Origin: Oceanicola sp. D3
GTDB lineage: Bacteria; Pseudomonadota; Alphaproteobacteria; Rhodobacterales; Rhodobacteraceae
Length of the DNA: 64,000 nt
Direction: 5' to 3'
Assembly (NCBI RefSeq): GCF_006351965.1
Contig: NZ_CP040932.1
Coordinates: 992,001 to 1,056,000, forward strand
The stretch's first letter is position 1. Every line of letters starts with the position of its first letter. Of the stretch, positions 52,464 to 61,916 are shown in pieces. Below the pieces are notes generated by a model. That model made no database searches. It was not told the DNA's origin and worked only from the letters and a program-made list of their open reading frames with translations. Position numbers and translations under genes: made by a program.

Positions 52464-52482
52464 ATCCACTCACGGCAACCAG

Positions 52483-52509
52483 TCCGGGCGGCCTTTTGTG
52501 CCGCCCGGA
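52483..52509 (+). promoter_or_regulatory. Hairpin between binding-protein and permease genes
   Basis: TCCGGGCGGC (52483-52492) pairs perfectly with GCCGCCCGGA (52500-52509) across a CTTTTGT loop, 19 bp after the binding-protein stop. It matches the placement seen after dctP and after the sugar-binding protein. Confidence 0.6.
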
Positions 52510-52531
52510 TACCTGAGGATACCAAACCCCG

Positions 52532-53542
52532 ATGCGCAGACTGATATTGAAACGCCTTGGCCTGATGGTCGTGATGCTCCTCGGCCTCGCGGTCATCACC
52601 TTCACCATCGCCAATGTCGCCCCCGGCGACCCGGCGCGCCTCGCCGCGGGGCCGGATGCCTCGCAAGAGATGGTCGAGCAGGTCCGGGCCGAACGTGGCT
52701 TCGACAAGCCGGTGCCCGTGCGCTTCATGATCTACCTCGGCCAACTGGCGCGCGGTGATCTGGGCACTTCCGTCTACACGGGCCGCGAGGTCTCCCGCGA
52801 TATCGCCCAGTTTCTTCCGGCCACGGTCGAGCTTGTGCTCTTCGCCATCACCATCGCCATCGTCTTCGGCATCCCGCTCGGCGTGCTCGCGGCGGTCTGG
52901 CAAAACAAGGCCACCGACCACGGCATTCGCCTGCTCGCCGTCTCCGGCGCCGCGCTGCCGATGTTCTGGCTCGGCCTCATGCTGCAATGGTATCTCGCGC
53001 TGGAGCTTGATCTCTTTCCGCTCGGCGGACGCCTCGGCGTGTTCGACGATGTGCCCCCCAAGATCACCGGCATGATCACCGTCGATGCGCTGCTCAACGG
53101 CGATCCGGGCACGGCGCTCACCGCGATGTGGCACATGGTGCTGCCCGCGCTCGCGCTGAGCCTGCCCGCATTGGCCGCCATCATCCGCGTCAACCGCGCC
53201 GAGATGCTCGAAGTGCTGGGCCGTGACTACGTTACCAACGCCCGCGCCCAAGGCATCGGCCCGTTCCGCATCATCGCCGTCTACTCGCTGAAAAACGCCA
53301 TCCTGCCCACGCTGGCAATGATCGGCCTGCGCTTCGGCTGGATGCTGGGCGGCACCGTGCTGGTCGAAGGGGTGTTCGACTTTCCCGGCGTCGGGCTCTA
53401 CGCCGCCAAGGCCGCCGTGTCGTCGGACTTCGAGCCAATCATGGCCGTAACGCTCATTCTGGGCGCGGCCTTCATGTTCACCAACCTGCTGATCGACCTC
53501 GCCTATGCGCTGCTCGATCCGCGCGTGCGCAATCAGGTCTGA
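52532..53542 (+). CDS. ABC transporter permease (DppB type)
   Basis: A 336-residue permease. N-terminal RLILKRLGLMVVMLLGLAVITFTIANVAPGDPA is the DppB/OppB pattern, followed by a periplasmic loop and five more helices; the cytoplasmic EAA-type loop is GRDYVTNARAQGIGPFRIIAVYSLKNAILP near residue 230. Works with the DppC-type partner starting 10 bp after its stop. Confidence 0.92.
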   Translation: MRRLILKRLGLMVVMLLGLAVITFTIANVAPGDPARLAAGPDASQEMVEQVRAERGFDKPVPVRFMIYLGQLARGDLGTSVYTGREVSRDIAQFLPATVELVLFAITIAIVFGIPLGVLAAVWQNKATDHGIRLLAVSGAALPMFWLGLMLQWYLALELDLFPLGGRLGVFDDVPPKITGMITVDALLNGDPGTALTAMWHMVLPALALSLPALAAIIRVNRAEMLEVLGRDYVTNARAQGIGPFRIIAVYSLKNAILPTLAMIGLRFGWMLGGTVLVEGVFDFPGVGLYAAKAAVSSDFEPIMAVTLILGAAFMFTNLLIDLAYALLDPRVRNQV

Positions 53543-53552
53543 GGAGGGGCTG

Positions 53553-54452
53553 ATGTCCACCACCACCGCAACCCCCGCTGAGCCGGTGTCCGCCCGCCCG
53601 ATGCGCTTTCGCGAAACGCGTCGGCTGGTGCGCACCTATTCGCGCAGCTTCTCCTCCATGGTCGGGCTGGTGATCGTGGCGATCTTTCTCTTCATCGCCG
53701 CCTTCGGCCCGCTGCTGGCCCCCTATCCCGAAGATGCCTACGGCGCGGTGGATTTCGGGGCCAAGCTGCTGCCGCCCTCTGCCGAGCATTGGTTCGGCAC
53801 CGATCAGGTCGGGCTCGATATCTTCTCCCGCGTGCTGATCGGTGCCCGCACGACGCTGCAAATCGGCCTCACCGTCACCGGCATCGCCATCCTGATCGGC
53901 GTGCCGCTCGGCCTTATCGCAGGCATGGCGGGCGGCTGGCTGGCCGAAACCATCATGCGGATCACCGATATCTTCCTGTCGATCCCCGGCCTCATCCTCG
54001 CCATCGCCATCGTCGGCGCTCTGGGCCCCGGCATCGGCAACGCCATGCTGGCGCTCTCGCTGGTCTGGTGGCCCGGCTACGTGCGGCTGGTGCAGGCCAA
54101 AACCCTGAGCCAGCGTAACGAAACCTATGTCGACGCCGCCCGTGCGCTGGGCGCCGGTCCGCTCCGGGTGGTCTTTGTCCATGTGCTGCCCAACTGCCTC
54201 TCGCCGATCATCGTGAAGGCCTCGATGGATATGGGCCTCGCCATCCTCGGGGCCGCCTCGCTGGGCTTTCTCGGCCTCGGCGCACAGCCGCCCTTCCCCG
54301 AATGGGGCGCGATGATCTCCACCGGGCGTTCCTACCTGCCCGACTGGTGGTGGTGCTCGCTGTTTCCGGGGCTGGCGATTTACTTCACCGTGCTCGGCTT
54401 CAACCTGCTTGGCGATGGCCTGCGCGACGTTCTGGACCCGAGGCAACGATGA
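53553..54452 (+). CDS. ABC transporter permease (DppC type)
   Basis: A 299-residue permease. A short polar leader is followed by FSSMVGLVIVAIFLFIAAFGPLLAPYPED and HWFGTDQVGLDIFSRVLIGARTTLQIG, the standard DppC/OppC segments; the EAA loop is NETYVDAARALGAGPLRVVFVHVLPN. ATG at 53553 follows TGAGGAGGGG. Its stop overlaps the next ATG by 4 bp. Confidence 0.92.
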   Translation: MSTTTATPAEPVSARPMRFRETRRLVRTYSRSFSSMVGLVIVAIFLFIAAFGPLLAPYPEDAYGAVDFGAKLLPPSAEHWFGTDQVGLDIFSRVLIGARTTLQIGLTVTGIAILIGVPLGLIAGMAGGWLAETIMRITDIFLSIPGLILAIAIVGALGPGIGNAMLALSLVWWPGYVRLVQAKTLSQRNETYVDAARALGAGPLRVVFVHVLPNCLSPIIVKASMDMGLAILGAASLGFLGLGAQPPFPEWGAMISTGRSYLPDWWWCSLFPGLAIYFTVLGFNLLGDGLRDVLDPRQR

Positions 54453-55459
54453 GCACACCCGCACCGACACTCGAAATCGACGATTTCTCGCTGGTCTTCG
54501 ACACCTTCGACGGCACCTACCACGCCATCGACCGGGTGAGCCTTGCGCTGAAACCCGGCGAGGCGCTCGGGCTGGTGGGCGAAACCGGCTGCGGCAAATC
54601 GGTGCTGACCCGCGCCGCCTTCGGCCTCGTGCCCACGCCGCCCGCCCGCATCACCTCCGGCTCTGTGCGGCTGGAAGGGCGCGAGCTGCTCGGCCTGTCC
54701 GATCGTGCCCTGCGCGGCGTTCGCGGCAAGGACGTGGCGATGATCTTTCAGGATCCCATGACCTACCTCAACCCGGTGTTCCGCGTCGGCACCCAGCTGG
54801 TCGATGCGATCCGCGCGCAATCGGGCGGCAAGGCCAGCAAGGCCGAGGCGCGCGCGCTGGCTCTGGAGATGCTGGAAAAGGTCCACCTGCCCAACCCCGA
54901 CCGCCAGTTCCGCGCCTATCCCCACGAGCTCTCCGGCGGCATGCGCCAGCGCGTGCTGATCGCCATGGCGCTGGCCGCCAAACCCAAGCTGCTCATCGCC
55001 GACGAGCCGACGACGGCGCTCGATGTCACCATTCAGGCCCAGATCCTCGACCTGATGGCCGAACTGGTCGAAGACATGGGGCTGACGATGATCATGATCT
55101 CCCACGACCTCGGCGTTGTGGCGCAGGTCTGCTCCCGCGTCGCGGTGATGTATGCCGGCAAGATCGTCGAAGACGCCCCGATCCGCCGCATCTTCGACGC
55201 GCCTTCGCACCCCTATACCCAGGGCCTTCTGGCCGCGCTGCCGCACCCCTTCAAACCGGTCGACAAGCTCGCCTCCATCCCCGGCTCCCTGCCAGACCTG
55301 CTGAACCCGCCGCCGGGCTGCCGCTTCGCCGCCCGCTGCCCCAAGGCCCACGCCGCCTGCGCCGCGCCGGTTGCCTTCCGCGAGGTGGAGCCCGGCCACA
55401 ACGTCGCCTGCACGCTCTACGAGCCGACCGACATCAAGGAGCCCGCCCATGAGCACTGA
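54449..55459 (+). CDS. ABC transporter ATP-binding protein (DppD type)
   Basis: A 336-residue ATPase. Walker [14 protein letters not shown] near residue 45, Q-loop [13 protein letters not shown], signature [17 protein letters not shown] near residue 155, Walker [15 protein letters not shown]. The C-terminal oligopeptide region [16 protein letters not shown] has the Cys-rich motif found in Dpp/Opp ATPases that may carry an Fe-S cluster. Overlaps the DppF-type start by 11 bp. Confidence 0.93.
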   Translation: MSTPAPTLEIDDFSLVFDTFDGTYHAIDRVSLALKPGEALGLVGETGCGKSVLTRAAFGLVPTPPARITSGSVRLEGRELLGLSDRALRGVRGKDVAMIFQDPMTYLNPVFRVGTQLVDAIRAQSGGKASKAEARALALEMLEKVHLPNPDRQFRAYPHELSGGMRQRVLIAMALAAKPKLLIADEPTTALDVTIQAQILDLMAELVEDMGLTMIMISHDLGVVAQVCSRVAVMYAGKIVEDAPIRRIFDAPSHPYTQGLLAALPHPFKPVDKLASIPGSLPDLLNPPPGCRFAARCPKAHAACAAPVAFREVEPGHNVACTLYEPTDIKEPAHEH

Positions 55460-56429
55460 CATGCTCGCCATCCGCGATCTCGACGTGCACTTCCCGCTCG
55501 CCAACGGGCAGGTGGTGCGCGCCGTCGATGGCGTCTCGCTGACGCTGAAGCCCGGCGAAACCCTCGGTCTCGTGGGCGAGAGCGGCTCGGGCAAGACGAC
55601 CGTCGGCAAAACGGTGATGCGGCTGGTCGAAGCAACGTCAGGCGAGATCGACATCGACGGCATTGATGTGCGCGCCGCCGGGCAAAAGGGGCTCAAGGCA
55701 CTGCGGCACAAGGCCCAGATCATCTTTCAGGATCCCCATTCCTCGCTCAACCCGCGCATGACCATCCGCCGCGCCGTGGCGGAGGGGCTGATCCTCAACA
55801 CCACCCTGCGCGGCGAGGCGCTGCGCACCAAGGTCTCGGACATGCTCATTTCCATGGGCCTTCCCCCGCAGTTCCACGACCGCTTCCCGCATGAGCTGTC
55901 CGGCGGGCAAAAGCAGCGTGTCTGCATCGCCCGCGCCCTCGTGCTCGATCCCGACCTGCTGGTGCTCGACGAGCCGACGTCCGCACTCGACGTCTCGGTG
56001 CAGGCCCAAATCCTCGGCGTTCTGAAGGATCTGCGCGTCAGCCGCCCCAAGCTCACCCAGCTCTTCATCTCGCACAACCTCGCCGTCATCCGCTTTCTGT
56101 GCGACCGGGTGGCGGTGATGTATCTCGGCAAGATCGTCGAAGAGGGGCCGGTAGAGCAGGTCTTCAACGACCCGCGCCACCCCTATACCCGCGCCCTGCT
56201 CTCGGCGGTGCCCGTGCCCTCTGCCGTGGAGCGCCCCGAGCGCGCGCGGCTGACGGGCGACATCCCCAGCCCCACCGCCGTGCCCAAAGGTTGCGCCTTT
56301 CACACCCGCTGCCCGATTGCTAAGATGGGCACCTGTGACACGCTGCCACCCGAGCCCCTGCCACTCGGCCCGGGTCGGCAGGCGCGCTGTCACTTCGCAG
56401 ACCAGACGAAAGGCGCACTCACGGCATGA
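55449..56429 (+). CDS. ABC transporter ATP-binding protein (DppF type)
   Basis: A 326-residue ATPase. Walker A GESGSGKTTVGKT near residue 45, IFQDPHSSLNPRM, signature HELSGGQKQRVCIARAL near residue 150, Walker B LLVLDEPTSALDVS, switch His in FISHNLAV, and C-terminal GCAFHTRCPIAKMGTC. Pairs with the DppD-type protein to form the mixed ATPase dimer of the importer. Its stop overlaps the LysR start. Confidence 0.93.
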   Translation: MSTDMLAIRDLDVHFPLANGQVVRAVDGVSLTLKPGETLGLVGESGSGKTTVGKTVMRLVEATSGEIDIDGIDVRAAGQKGLKALRHKAQIIFQDPHSSLNPRMTIRRAVAEGLILNTTLRGEALRTKVSDMLISMGLPPQFHDRFPHELSGGQKQRVCIARALVLDPDLLVLDEPTSALDVSVQAQILGVLKDLRVSRPKLTQLFISHNLAVIRFLCDRVAVMYLGKIVEEGPVEQVFNDPRHPYTRALLSAVPVPSAVERPERARLTGDIPSPTAVPKGCAFHTRCPIAKMGTCDTLPPEPLPLGPGRQARCHFADQTKGALTA

Positions 56430-57379
56430 GCTTCCCGCTCGACCGACTGGCTCTCCAGCTGGATTGGAACCTCCTGCGGACCTTCATGGTCATCGTGCAG
56501 GAGCGTTCGATCACGGCTGCCGCGGTGCGCCTGAACGTTTCTCAGCCCTCCGTCTCGGCCGCCCTGCGTCGCCTGGAAGAACGGCTGGAGCTGCGTCTGG
56601 TAGAGCGCGGCAGCGGCCAGACCTTCTTGATTACCCGTGAGGGCGAGGCGGTCTACCGCGAGGCGCTGGAAATCTACGGCGGCGTGGTGCGGCTCAACGA
56701 CCTGGCGGCAGAAGGCGGGCGCTCGCTTTCCGGCAATGTCGTGGTCTGCCGTTCCTCTCACCTCGAGATGGATGCCATCACCCCGGTGCTCGAAGAGTTT
56801 CGCCAGCAGCACCCCCGCGTCACCCTGTCGATCCGCTCCGCCTCCTGCCACGAGGTCTCGCAGGCATTACAGCAGCGCATAGCCTCCGTAGGCTTCTGCA
56901 CCCAGATCGACCCGGCCATCCAGCGGGTGCGCGCCCATCCGATCCAACCGCAGGAGTTTGGCGTCTACTGCGGCCCCAAGCACCCGTTGTTCCGCCAGTC
57001 GGTGATCGACCCCGAGGCGCTGGCCGCCTCCGATGTGGTCGGCTACGAAGAAGACCGAATGGCAGGCGCTCTCTCTGCGCTGGCGCTCTGGCGCGTGCGC
57101 CACGGCATCGGCGGCAAGTTCATCGCCGCCGCCACCGGCATCATCGACCTTTCGGAACTGATCGAAAGCGGCACCGCCATCGGATGCATGGCCCGCACCC
57201 ACGCCCTGCGCTACGGCGCGCGGCTCTGGCAAATCCCGGTGCAGGCCACGCCGCCGGTGATCGACGTGTTTTCCGTGGTTGATGTCGAGCGCCATATGAC
57301 CCCGGTAGAAACCGCGCTGCTCGATCACCTCGAAGACGCAGGCCTCGCCGCCCGCCCCGTGCCCCGCTCAGAAACCTGA
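56426..57379 (+). CDS. LysR family transcriptional regulator
   Basis: A 317-residue LTTR. HTH within residues 15-60 (LLRTFMVIVQERSITAAAVRLNVSQPSVSAAL). The effector domain begins SGNVVVCRSSHLEMDAITPVL; FCTQIDPAIQRVRAHPIQPQEFG and IESGTAIGCMARTHA follow. It is the last gene of the Dpp-type operon (ATGA overlap) and probably regulates it and the divergent DUF917 operon through the dyad at 50610-50624. Confidence 0.9.
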   Translation: MSFPLDRLALQLDWNLLRTFMVIVQERSITAAAVRLNVSQPSVSAALRRLEERLELRLVERGSGQTFLITREGEAVYREALEIYGGVVRLNDLAAEGGRSLSGNVVVCRSSHLEMDAITPVLEEFRQQHPRVTLSIRSASCHEVSQALQQRIASVGFCTQIDPAIQRVRAHPIQPQEFGVYCGPKHPLFRQSVIDPEALAASDVVGYEEDRMAGALSALALWRVRHGIGGKFIAAATGIIDLSELIESGTAIGCMARTHALRYGARLWQIPVQATPPVIDVFSVVDVERHMTPVETALLDHLEDAGLAARPVPRSET

Positions 57380-57441
57380 GAGCGTGCGCGCCACCTCGGC
57401 TCCAAACGGGCGAGTTCCGGCCATCCCGGCAGACATACCCC

Positions 57442-57470
57442 TTGACGCTGAAACACCTATGAAATACCCA
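57442..57470 (+). promoter_or_regulatory. Probable promoter of tRNA-Gly
   Basis: TTGACG at 57442-57447, a 17-bp spacer and TACCCA at 57465-57470 lie 13 bp before the tRNA 5' end. The -35 box is good and the -10 box weak. Confidence 0.4.
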
Positions 57471-57483
57471 CCACACGACCGGC

Positions 57484-57557
57484 GCGGGCGTTGTGTAGTG
57501 GTAAGACCTTAGCCTTCCAAGCTAATGACGCGGGTTCGATTCCCGCCGCCCGCTCCA
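57484..57557 (+). tRNA. tRNA-Gly (anticodon UCC), CCA encoded
   Basis: A full 74-nt cloverleaf. The acceptor stem GCGGGCG pairs with CGCCCGC, the D-arm holds GTAGTGGTAAGAC, the anticodon stem TTAGC/GCTAA encloses loop CTTCCAA with anticodon TCC, and the T-arm contains GGTTCGATTCC. Discriminator T is followed by an encoded CCA. It reads GGA and GGG codons. No integrase or duplicated 3' end is seen nearby, so it does not mark an island edge in this window. Confidence 0.95.
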
Positions 57558-57630
57558 AAAATTTCCTCAGTCGTTTTTGGCCATCCGCCCGGGTCCACGC
57601 AGCCGCAGCGCGGCGCGCGTCCCTCGTGAT

Positions 57631-58491
57631 CTACTGCAGCCGCCGCGCCAGCCAGCTGCGCCACTCGGCGCGCGAGCCTGCAAAGGCGTTCAGGTCCACC
57701 TTGCCCGCCACACCCGGCACCAGCCCGGTGCCGCTGTATTGCCAAAAGCTCCAGCGCTCCTCTGGGTAATGCTCGGAAGGGTGTGCCGTGACCGCCCGCA
57801 AGAAAAATTCGGTGCTCCGGAGCTGGCCAAGATCGTTGCGGCGATAAAAGTCTGGCGTGGTGTAAACCACCGGCGCGGTGCCGTAATGCGCGGTGACGAT
57901 GCGGGAGAACTCGCGGATGCTGGCACGCACCTCATCTGCTGGCGGGCGCTTCTTGCAGGTGGGGGAGAGGTGGTTCCACTCCATGTCCAGCATTGGGGGC
58001 AGGTCTCCCTTGCGGCGCGGCACGTTCTGAATGAACCACTCCGCCTGCGTCCGTGCATCGGTGCAGAAGTAGTAAAAGTGATAGCCCCCCACCGGCACCC
58101 CGGAGCGGCGCGCGCTCGGCGCGTTGAGCTGCCAGCCCGGATCCAGATGGTCGCCGCCCTCGGTCGCCTTCAGCCATGCAAAGGAAACGCCCGCCTGCCG
58201 CGCCGGTGTCCAGTCGATCTCGCCCTGATAGCGGGCGGCGTCGATGCCATGCACCTGAAAATTGGCAGGGGAGGGGCCAGACCACTCATGCGGGTCCAGA
58301 TCACCAAAGCCACGCGGAATCCCCGGAGCGCGGCTGGCACTCACATATGTCACCGTCGCGCGCTCGCCCTGCACCAGCGCGGGCACCGTTGCGCCCTCCG
58401 GCGCGTCGATCCGCCCGCTGCCGCCTCCACAGCCCCACAGCAGCACCGCCGCCGTTGCAAGCCCAAGCCCGGTTTGCCATCTCATCGCCAT
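57631..58491 (-). CDS. GH25 family lysozyme-type lipoprotein
   Basis: A 286-residue putative muramidase. The signal peptide ends in a lipobox (LLWGC, Cys about residue 21), so it is lipid-anchored. The GH25 domain starts at VHGIDAARYQGEIDW near residue 80 with the catalytic Asp, has FAWLKATEGG, and the DxE pair in PMLDMEWNH near residue 168; FWQYSGTG closes the barrel. Cleaves peptidoglycan glycan chains. Start follows GGAGAGCGG. Convergent with tRNA-Gly and divergent from the ABC exporter gene. Confidence 0.9.
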   Translation of the reverse strand: MAMRWQTGLGLATAAVLLWGCGGGSGRIDAPEGATVPALVQGERATVTYVSASRAPGIPRGFGDLDPHEWSGPSPANFQVHGIDAARYQGEIDWTPARQAGVSFAWLKATEGGDHLDPGWQLNAPSARRSGVPVGGYHFYYFCTDARTQAEWFIQNVPRRKGDLPPMLDMEWNHLSPTCKKRPPADEVRASIREFSRIVTAHYGTAPVVYTTPDFYRRNDLGQLRSTEFFLRAVTAHPSEHYPEERWSFWQYSGTGLVPGVAGKVDLNAFAGSRAEWRSWLARRLQ

Positions 58492-58653
58492 TGCCGCTCT
58501 CCTGCCCCTGCCGCCGCTTTATAGCGAGCCTAAGCCGATTTGCGCTGCGTTGCACATCACAGTTTGCACCCCGCGCGGGCGCTGCGCGGCAAGTTGCCCC
58601 TCTTGCCGCCCAGCCGCGCGCCCGTTACTCCCTTCGGCCTAAGAGGAGACCAC

Positions 58654-60447
58654 ATGGCGCGTGCCCCACAGACCAACCCCGATGATCGTCCCGGCTCGCG
58701 CCGCGTTGGCGCGCTGCGTGCGCTCGCGCCGTTCTTCGCGCCCTACAAGCTCATGGCCCTCGCCGCGCTCGGTGCGCTGATCCTCACCGCCGGCGTCTCG
58801 CTGATCCTTCCCCTCGCCGCACGCCGGGTGGTCGACAACTTCGGCACCGCCGATGTTGCCCTGCTCGATCGCTACTTTTTCGCCGCCATCGGCATCGCCG
58901 CCATCTTCGCGCTCGGCACCGCGCTGCGCTACTGGCTGGTCACACGGCTGGGCGAGCGCGTGGTGGCCGACATCCGCAAGGCGGTGTTCAACCGGATGAT
59001 CGGCATGAGCCCGGCCTATTACGAAAAGCTGATGACCGGCGAGGTGCTCTCGCGCATCACCACCGACACCACGCTGATCCTCTCGGTGATCGGCTCCTCG
59101 GCCTCATGGTTTTTGCGGAATATCCTGCTCTTCGTCGGCGGGCTGATCCTGATGTTCTTCACCACGCCCAAGCTCTCGCTGATGGTGCTCGGCATCATCC
59201 CCGTGGTCATCATCCCCATCCTCGTGCTGGGCCGCCGCTTGCGCAGCCTCAGCCGCGAAAACCAGGACTGGATCGCCGCCTCCTCCGGCAACGCCTCCGA
59301 AGCCCTGCTGGCGGTCCAAACCGTGCAGGCCTTCACCCACGAGGCCCCCAGCCGCGATCAGTTCGGCGAGGTGACCGAGCAGAGCTTCTCCTCCGCCAAA
59401 AAACGCATCACCGTGCGCGCGGCGATGACGGCGATCATCATTTTCGTGGTGTTCTGTGGCATCCTCGGCGTGCTCTGGATCGGCGCGCGCGATGTGCGCG
59501 ATGGCGTGATGACGGCGGGTGAGCTTGTGCAATTCGTCATCTACGCCGGCATCATGGCCGGCGCCGTGGCCGCGCTCTCTGAAATCTGGGGCGAGTTGCA
59601 ACGCGCCGCCGGGGCGACCGAGCGGCTGATCGAGCTGCTGGTTGCCGAGGATTCGGTGGCAGACCCGGCAGAGCCGCTCGCGCTTGAGGGCCGCGCCCGC
59701 GGTGCCATCGGCTTCAGCGACGTGGTGTTCCACTATCCCACGCGCCCCGGCGAGGCCGCGCTCTCTGGCGTGTCCTTCAACGTGCAGCCGGGCGAAACCA
59801 TCGCCCTCGTCGGCCCCTCCGGGGCAGGCAAATCCACCATCTTCCAGCTTCTGCTGCGCTTCTACGATCCCGCCTCCGGCGAGATCACTCTGGATGGAAC
59901 GCGGCTCGATGCTGTCACCCGCGAGGCCCTGCGCCGCCAGCTTGCCCTCGTGCCGCAAGACCCGGTGATCTTCGCCGCCACTGTGGCCGAAAACATCCTC
60001 TTCGGCTGCCCCGATGCCAGCCGCGCCGAAGTGGAGGCCGCCGCCAAAGCCGCCGCCGCCCACGAGTTCATCACCGATCTGCCCGAGGGCTATGACACCT
60101 ATGTGGGCGAACGCGGCGCCATGCTCTCCGGCGGCCAAAAGCAACGCATCGCCATCGCCCGCGCCATCCTGCGCGACGCCCCCGTGCTGCTGCTCGACGA
60201 GGCCACATCGGCACTCGATGCCGAAAGCGAGCAACTGGTCCAACAAGCCGTCGAGGCCCTCTCGGCAGAGCGCACGACGCTGATCGTCGCCCACCGCCTT
60301 GCGACCGTGAAAAAGGCCGACCGCATCCTCGTGTTCGAGAAGGGCCAGATCGTCGCAACCGGCACCCACGACACCCTCGTCGCCCAAGGCGGCCTCTACG
60401 CCCGATTGGCCCGGCTCCAGTTCACCGAAGGGCTGGCGGCCGAATAA
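58654..60447 (+). CDS. ABC exporter, fused permease-ATPase (MsbA-like)
   Basis: A 597-residue half-transporter that should act as a homodimer. The six-helix membrane domain covers about residues 25-320; ATPase motifs follow: Walker A GPSGAGKSTIFQ near residue 390, signature LSGGQKQRIAIARAIL near residue 495, Walker B VLLLDEATSALD, and the switch His in VAHRLATV. It may flip lipids or export a hydrophobic compound. AGAGGAGA precedes the ATG at 58654; an upstream in-frame extension lacks coding character. Confidence 0.92.
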   Translation: MARAPQTNPDDRPGSRRVGALRALAPFFAPYKLMALAALGALILTAGVSLILPLAARRVVDNFGTADVALLDRYFFAAIGIAAIFALGTALRYWLVTRLGERVVADIRKAVFNRMIGMSPAYYEKLMTGEVLSRITTDTTLILSVIGSSASWFLRNILLFVGGLILMFFTTPKLSLMVLGIIPVVIIPILVLGRRLRSLSRENQDWIAASSGNASEALLAVQTVQAFTHEAPSRDQFGEVTEQSFSSAKKRITVRAAMTAIIIFVVFCGILGVLWIGARDVRDGVMTAGELVQFVIYAGIMAGAVAALSEIWGELQRAAGATERLIELLVAEDSVADPAEPLALEGRARGAIGFSDVVFHYPTRPGEAALSGVSFNVQPGETIALVGPSGAGKSTIFQLLLRFYDPASGEITLDGTRLDAVTREALRRQLALVPQDPVIFAATVAENILFGCPDASRAEVEAAAKAAAAHEFITDLPEGYDTYVGERGAMLSGGQKQRIAIARAILRDAPVLLLDEATSALDAESEQLVQQAVEALSAERTTLIVAHRLATVKKADRILVFEKGQIVATGTHDTLVAQGGLYARLARLQFTEGLAAE

Positions 60448-60477
60448 CTCCGAAGTCGTGGCGTATCTGTCGTGTCG

Positions 60478-61354
60478 TCACTGCGCAGGCCGGTGCACCG
60501 CCACACCCGCCACCACCAGCGCCACGCCCAAAAGCTCTTCCCACCCCGGCACCTGCGCCAGCACGAGAGCACCGATCACCGCAGCCATCGCGGGCAGGAG
60601 CGCCAGCATCAGCGCAAAGCTCGCCCGGGGCAGCCGCGCCATCGCCAGCTGGTCGCAGACGTAAGGGATGACCGAGGAGCAGAGGCCAACCCCCACGCCC
60701 GCGATCACCAGCCAGGGATCACCGAAAGCGCGGGTGGCCTGCAGCAATCCGATCGGCATTACGAAAACAGCGCCAAGGCACATGGCCGCGCCCAGCCGCT
60801 CGATCCCGCCCGCCGCGCCGTCCTCCGAGGCGCGGTGGCCCAGCACCACGTAAAGCATGAAGAGTCCGCCGTTCAGCACAGCGCAGCCCCGCCAACTCTG
60901 CCCGCCACCCCGGCGTGGCGCCAAGGAGCCCCGGCAGATCGAGCAGCAGCGCAACGCCCGCCACGGTCAGCCCCAGAGCGCCCCAGTTGCGCCCGCTGCG
61001 CAGTCCCCAGAGGGCGAGGCCGACAGTGCCAAGAAATTCGATTGCCGCTACCAGCGCCATCGGCAACCGTTCCAGCGCGAGGTAGAAGGCCGAGTTCATC
61101 ACCGCCAACGTCGCCCCGAGACCCGCCATCAGCGCCAGCTCCCGCCCCCGCGCACGCGCCAAAACGCGCCATGGGCGGGTGACGGGGGCGAAGATCAGCG
61201 CGGCCGAGGTGATGCGGAACCAGGCCACGCCCAGCACCCCGACGGCGGGGAAGAGCAGCACCGCAAAGGCGGGCCCAAGATAGTGGAACAGGGCCGACAC
61301 GCCAAACCAGGCGTGGGGCGGAACGGAGGCAGGGGCTTGGCGCAGAGCTTTCAT
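60478..61354 (-). pseudogene. rhtA: RhtA-like EamA/DMT exporter, apparent frameshift
   Basis: Two overlapping frames encode the two halves of one ten-helix EamA exporter of the RhtA type. The first half begins MKALRQAPASVPPHAWFG at 61354 and is sound to GWRAELAG. The second half resumes at CAVLNGGLFMLYVVLG and runs to VAGVAVHRPAQ. Removing one C from the CCCC run at 60887-60890 (plus strand) would join them as ELAGCAVLNGG. Either the gene is inactivated or the base is a sequencing error. Divergent from an Lrp/AsnC regulator, a common arrangement for amino-acid exporters. Confidence 0.8.
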
Positions 61355-61421
61355 GGCGGCAGTATCGAAGGCAAATACTGCGCCGGATATGACCGGTCAG
61401 AGCTATTAGGAGGAGATTTCC

Positions 61422-61916
61422 GTGGATTCATCGGTCAAAGCTGCCAGCCATCGTCGTTTCGAAAGCTACGCGCTTGATGCGGCTGACCGGGCGATTCTCC
61501 GGCTGCTGATGGAGGATGCCCGAATGCCACGTGCGCAACTCGCACGTCGGGTCGGCCTGTCGCCGCCCGCCGTGGCCGAACGGGTCCGCCGGATGGAGGA
61601 GGCCGGGGTGATCACCGGCTACCACGCGCATGTCGCGCCGTCGCGCCTCGGCTTCGCGCTCACCCTACTGATCCGCGCTCGCCCAGCACCCGGCCGGATG
61701 GAGGAGATGGTGCAGGCCATCGACGCCACGCCTCAGATCGTCCACTGCGAGCGGGTCTCGGGCGAGGATTGCTTCGTTGCCCGTGCCCATGTGCGCGACG
61801 TGTCCGAGATGGAAGCGGTGATCGATCGGCTTGTGCCCTTTGGCGCAACCAATAGCTCTGTGGTGCAATCGGCCCCCGTGGTCGATCGTGCCCGCGGCTT
61901 GCTCACTGCGCCCTAG
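61422..61916 (+). CDS. Lrp/AsnC family transcriptional regulator
   Basis: A 164-residue regulator. The HTH lies at about residues 18-65 (LDAADRAILRLLMEDARMPRAQLARRVGLSPPAVAERVRRME); the RAM/AsnC effector domain follows (GFALTLLIRARPAPGRM, CERVSGEDCFVARAHV). GTG at 61422 is chosen because AGGAGGAG stands 9 bases before it. It is divergent from the RhtA-like exporter and probably activates it in response to an amino acid. Confidence 0.9.
   Translation: MDSSVKAASHRRFESYALDAADRAILRLLMEDARMPRAQLARRVGLSPPAVAERVRRMEEAGVITGYHAHVAPSRLGFALTLLIRARPAPGRMEEMVQAIDATPQIVHCERVSGEDCFVARAHVRDVSEMEAVIDRLVPFGATNSSVVQSAPVVDRARGLLTAP

Noticed and set aside
57484-57557. tRNA-Gly as an integration site for a mobile island
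   Set aside because: No integrase, no repeated tRNA 3' end and no composition change were seen on either side.
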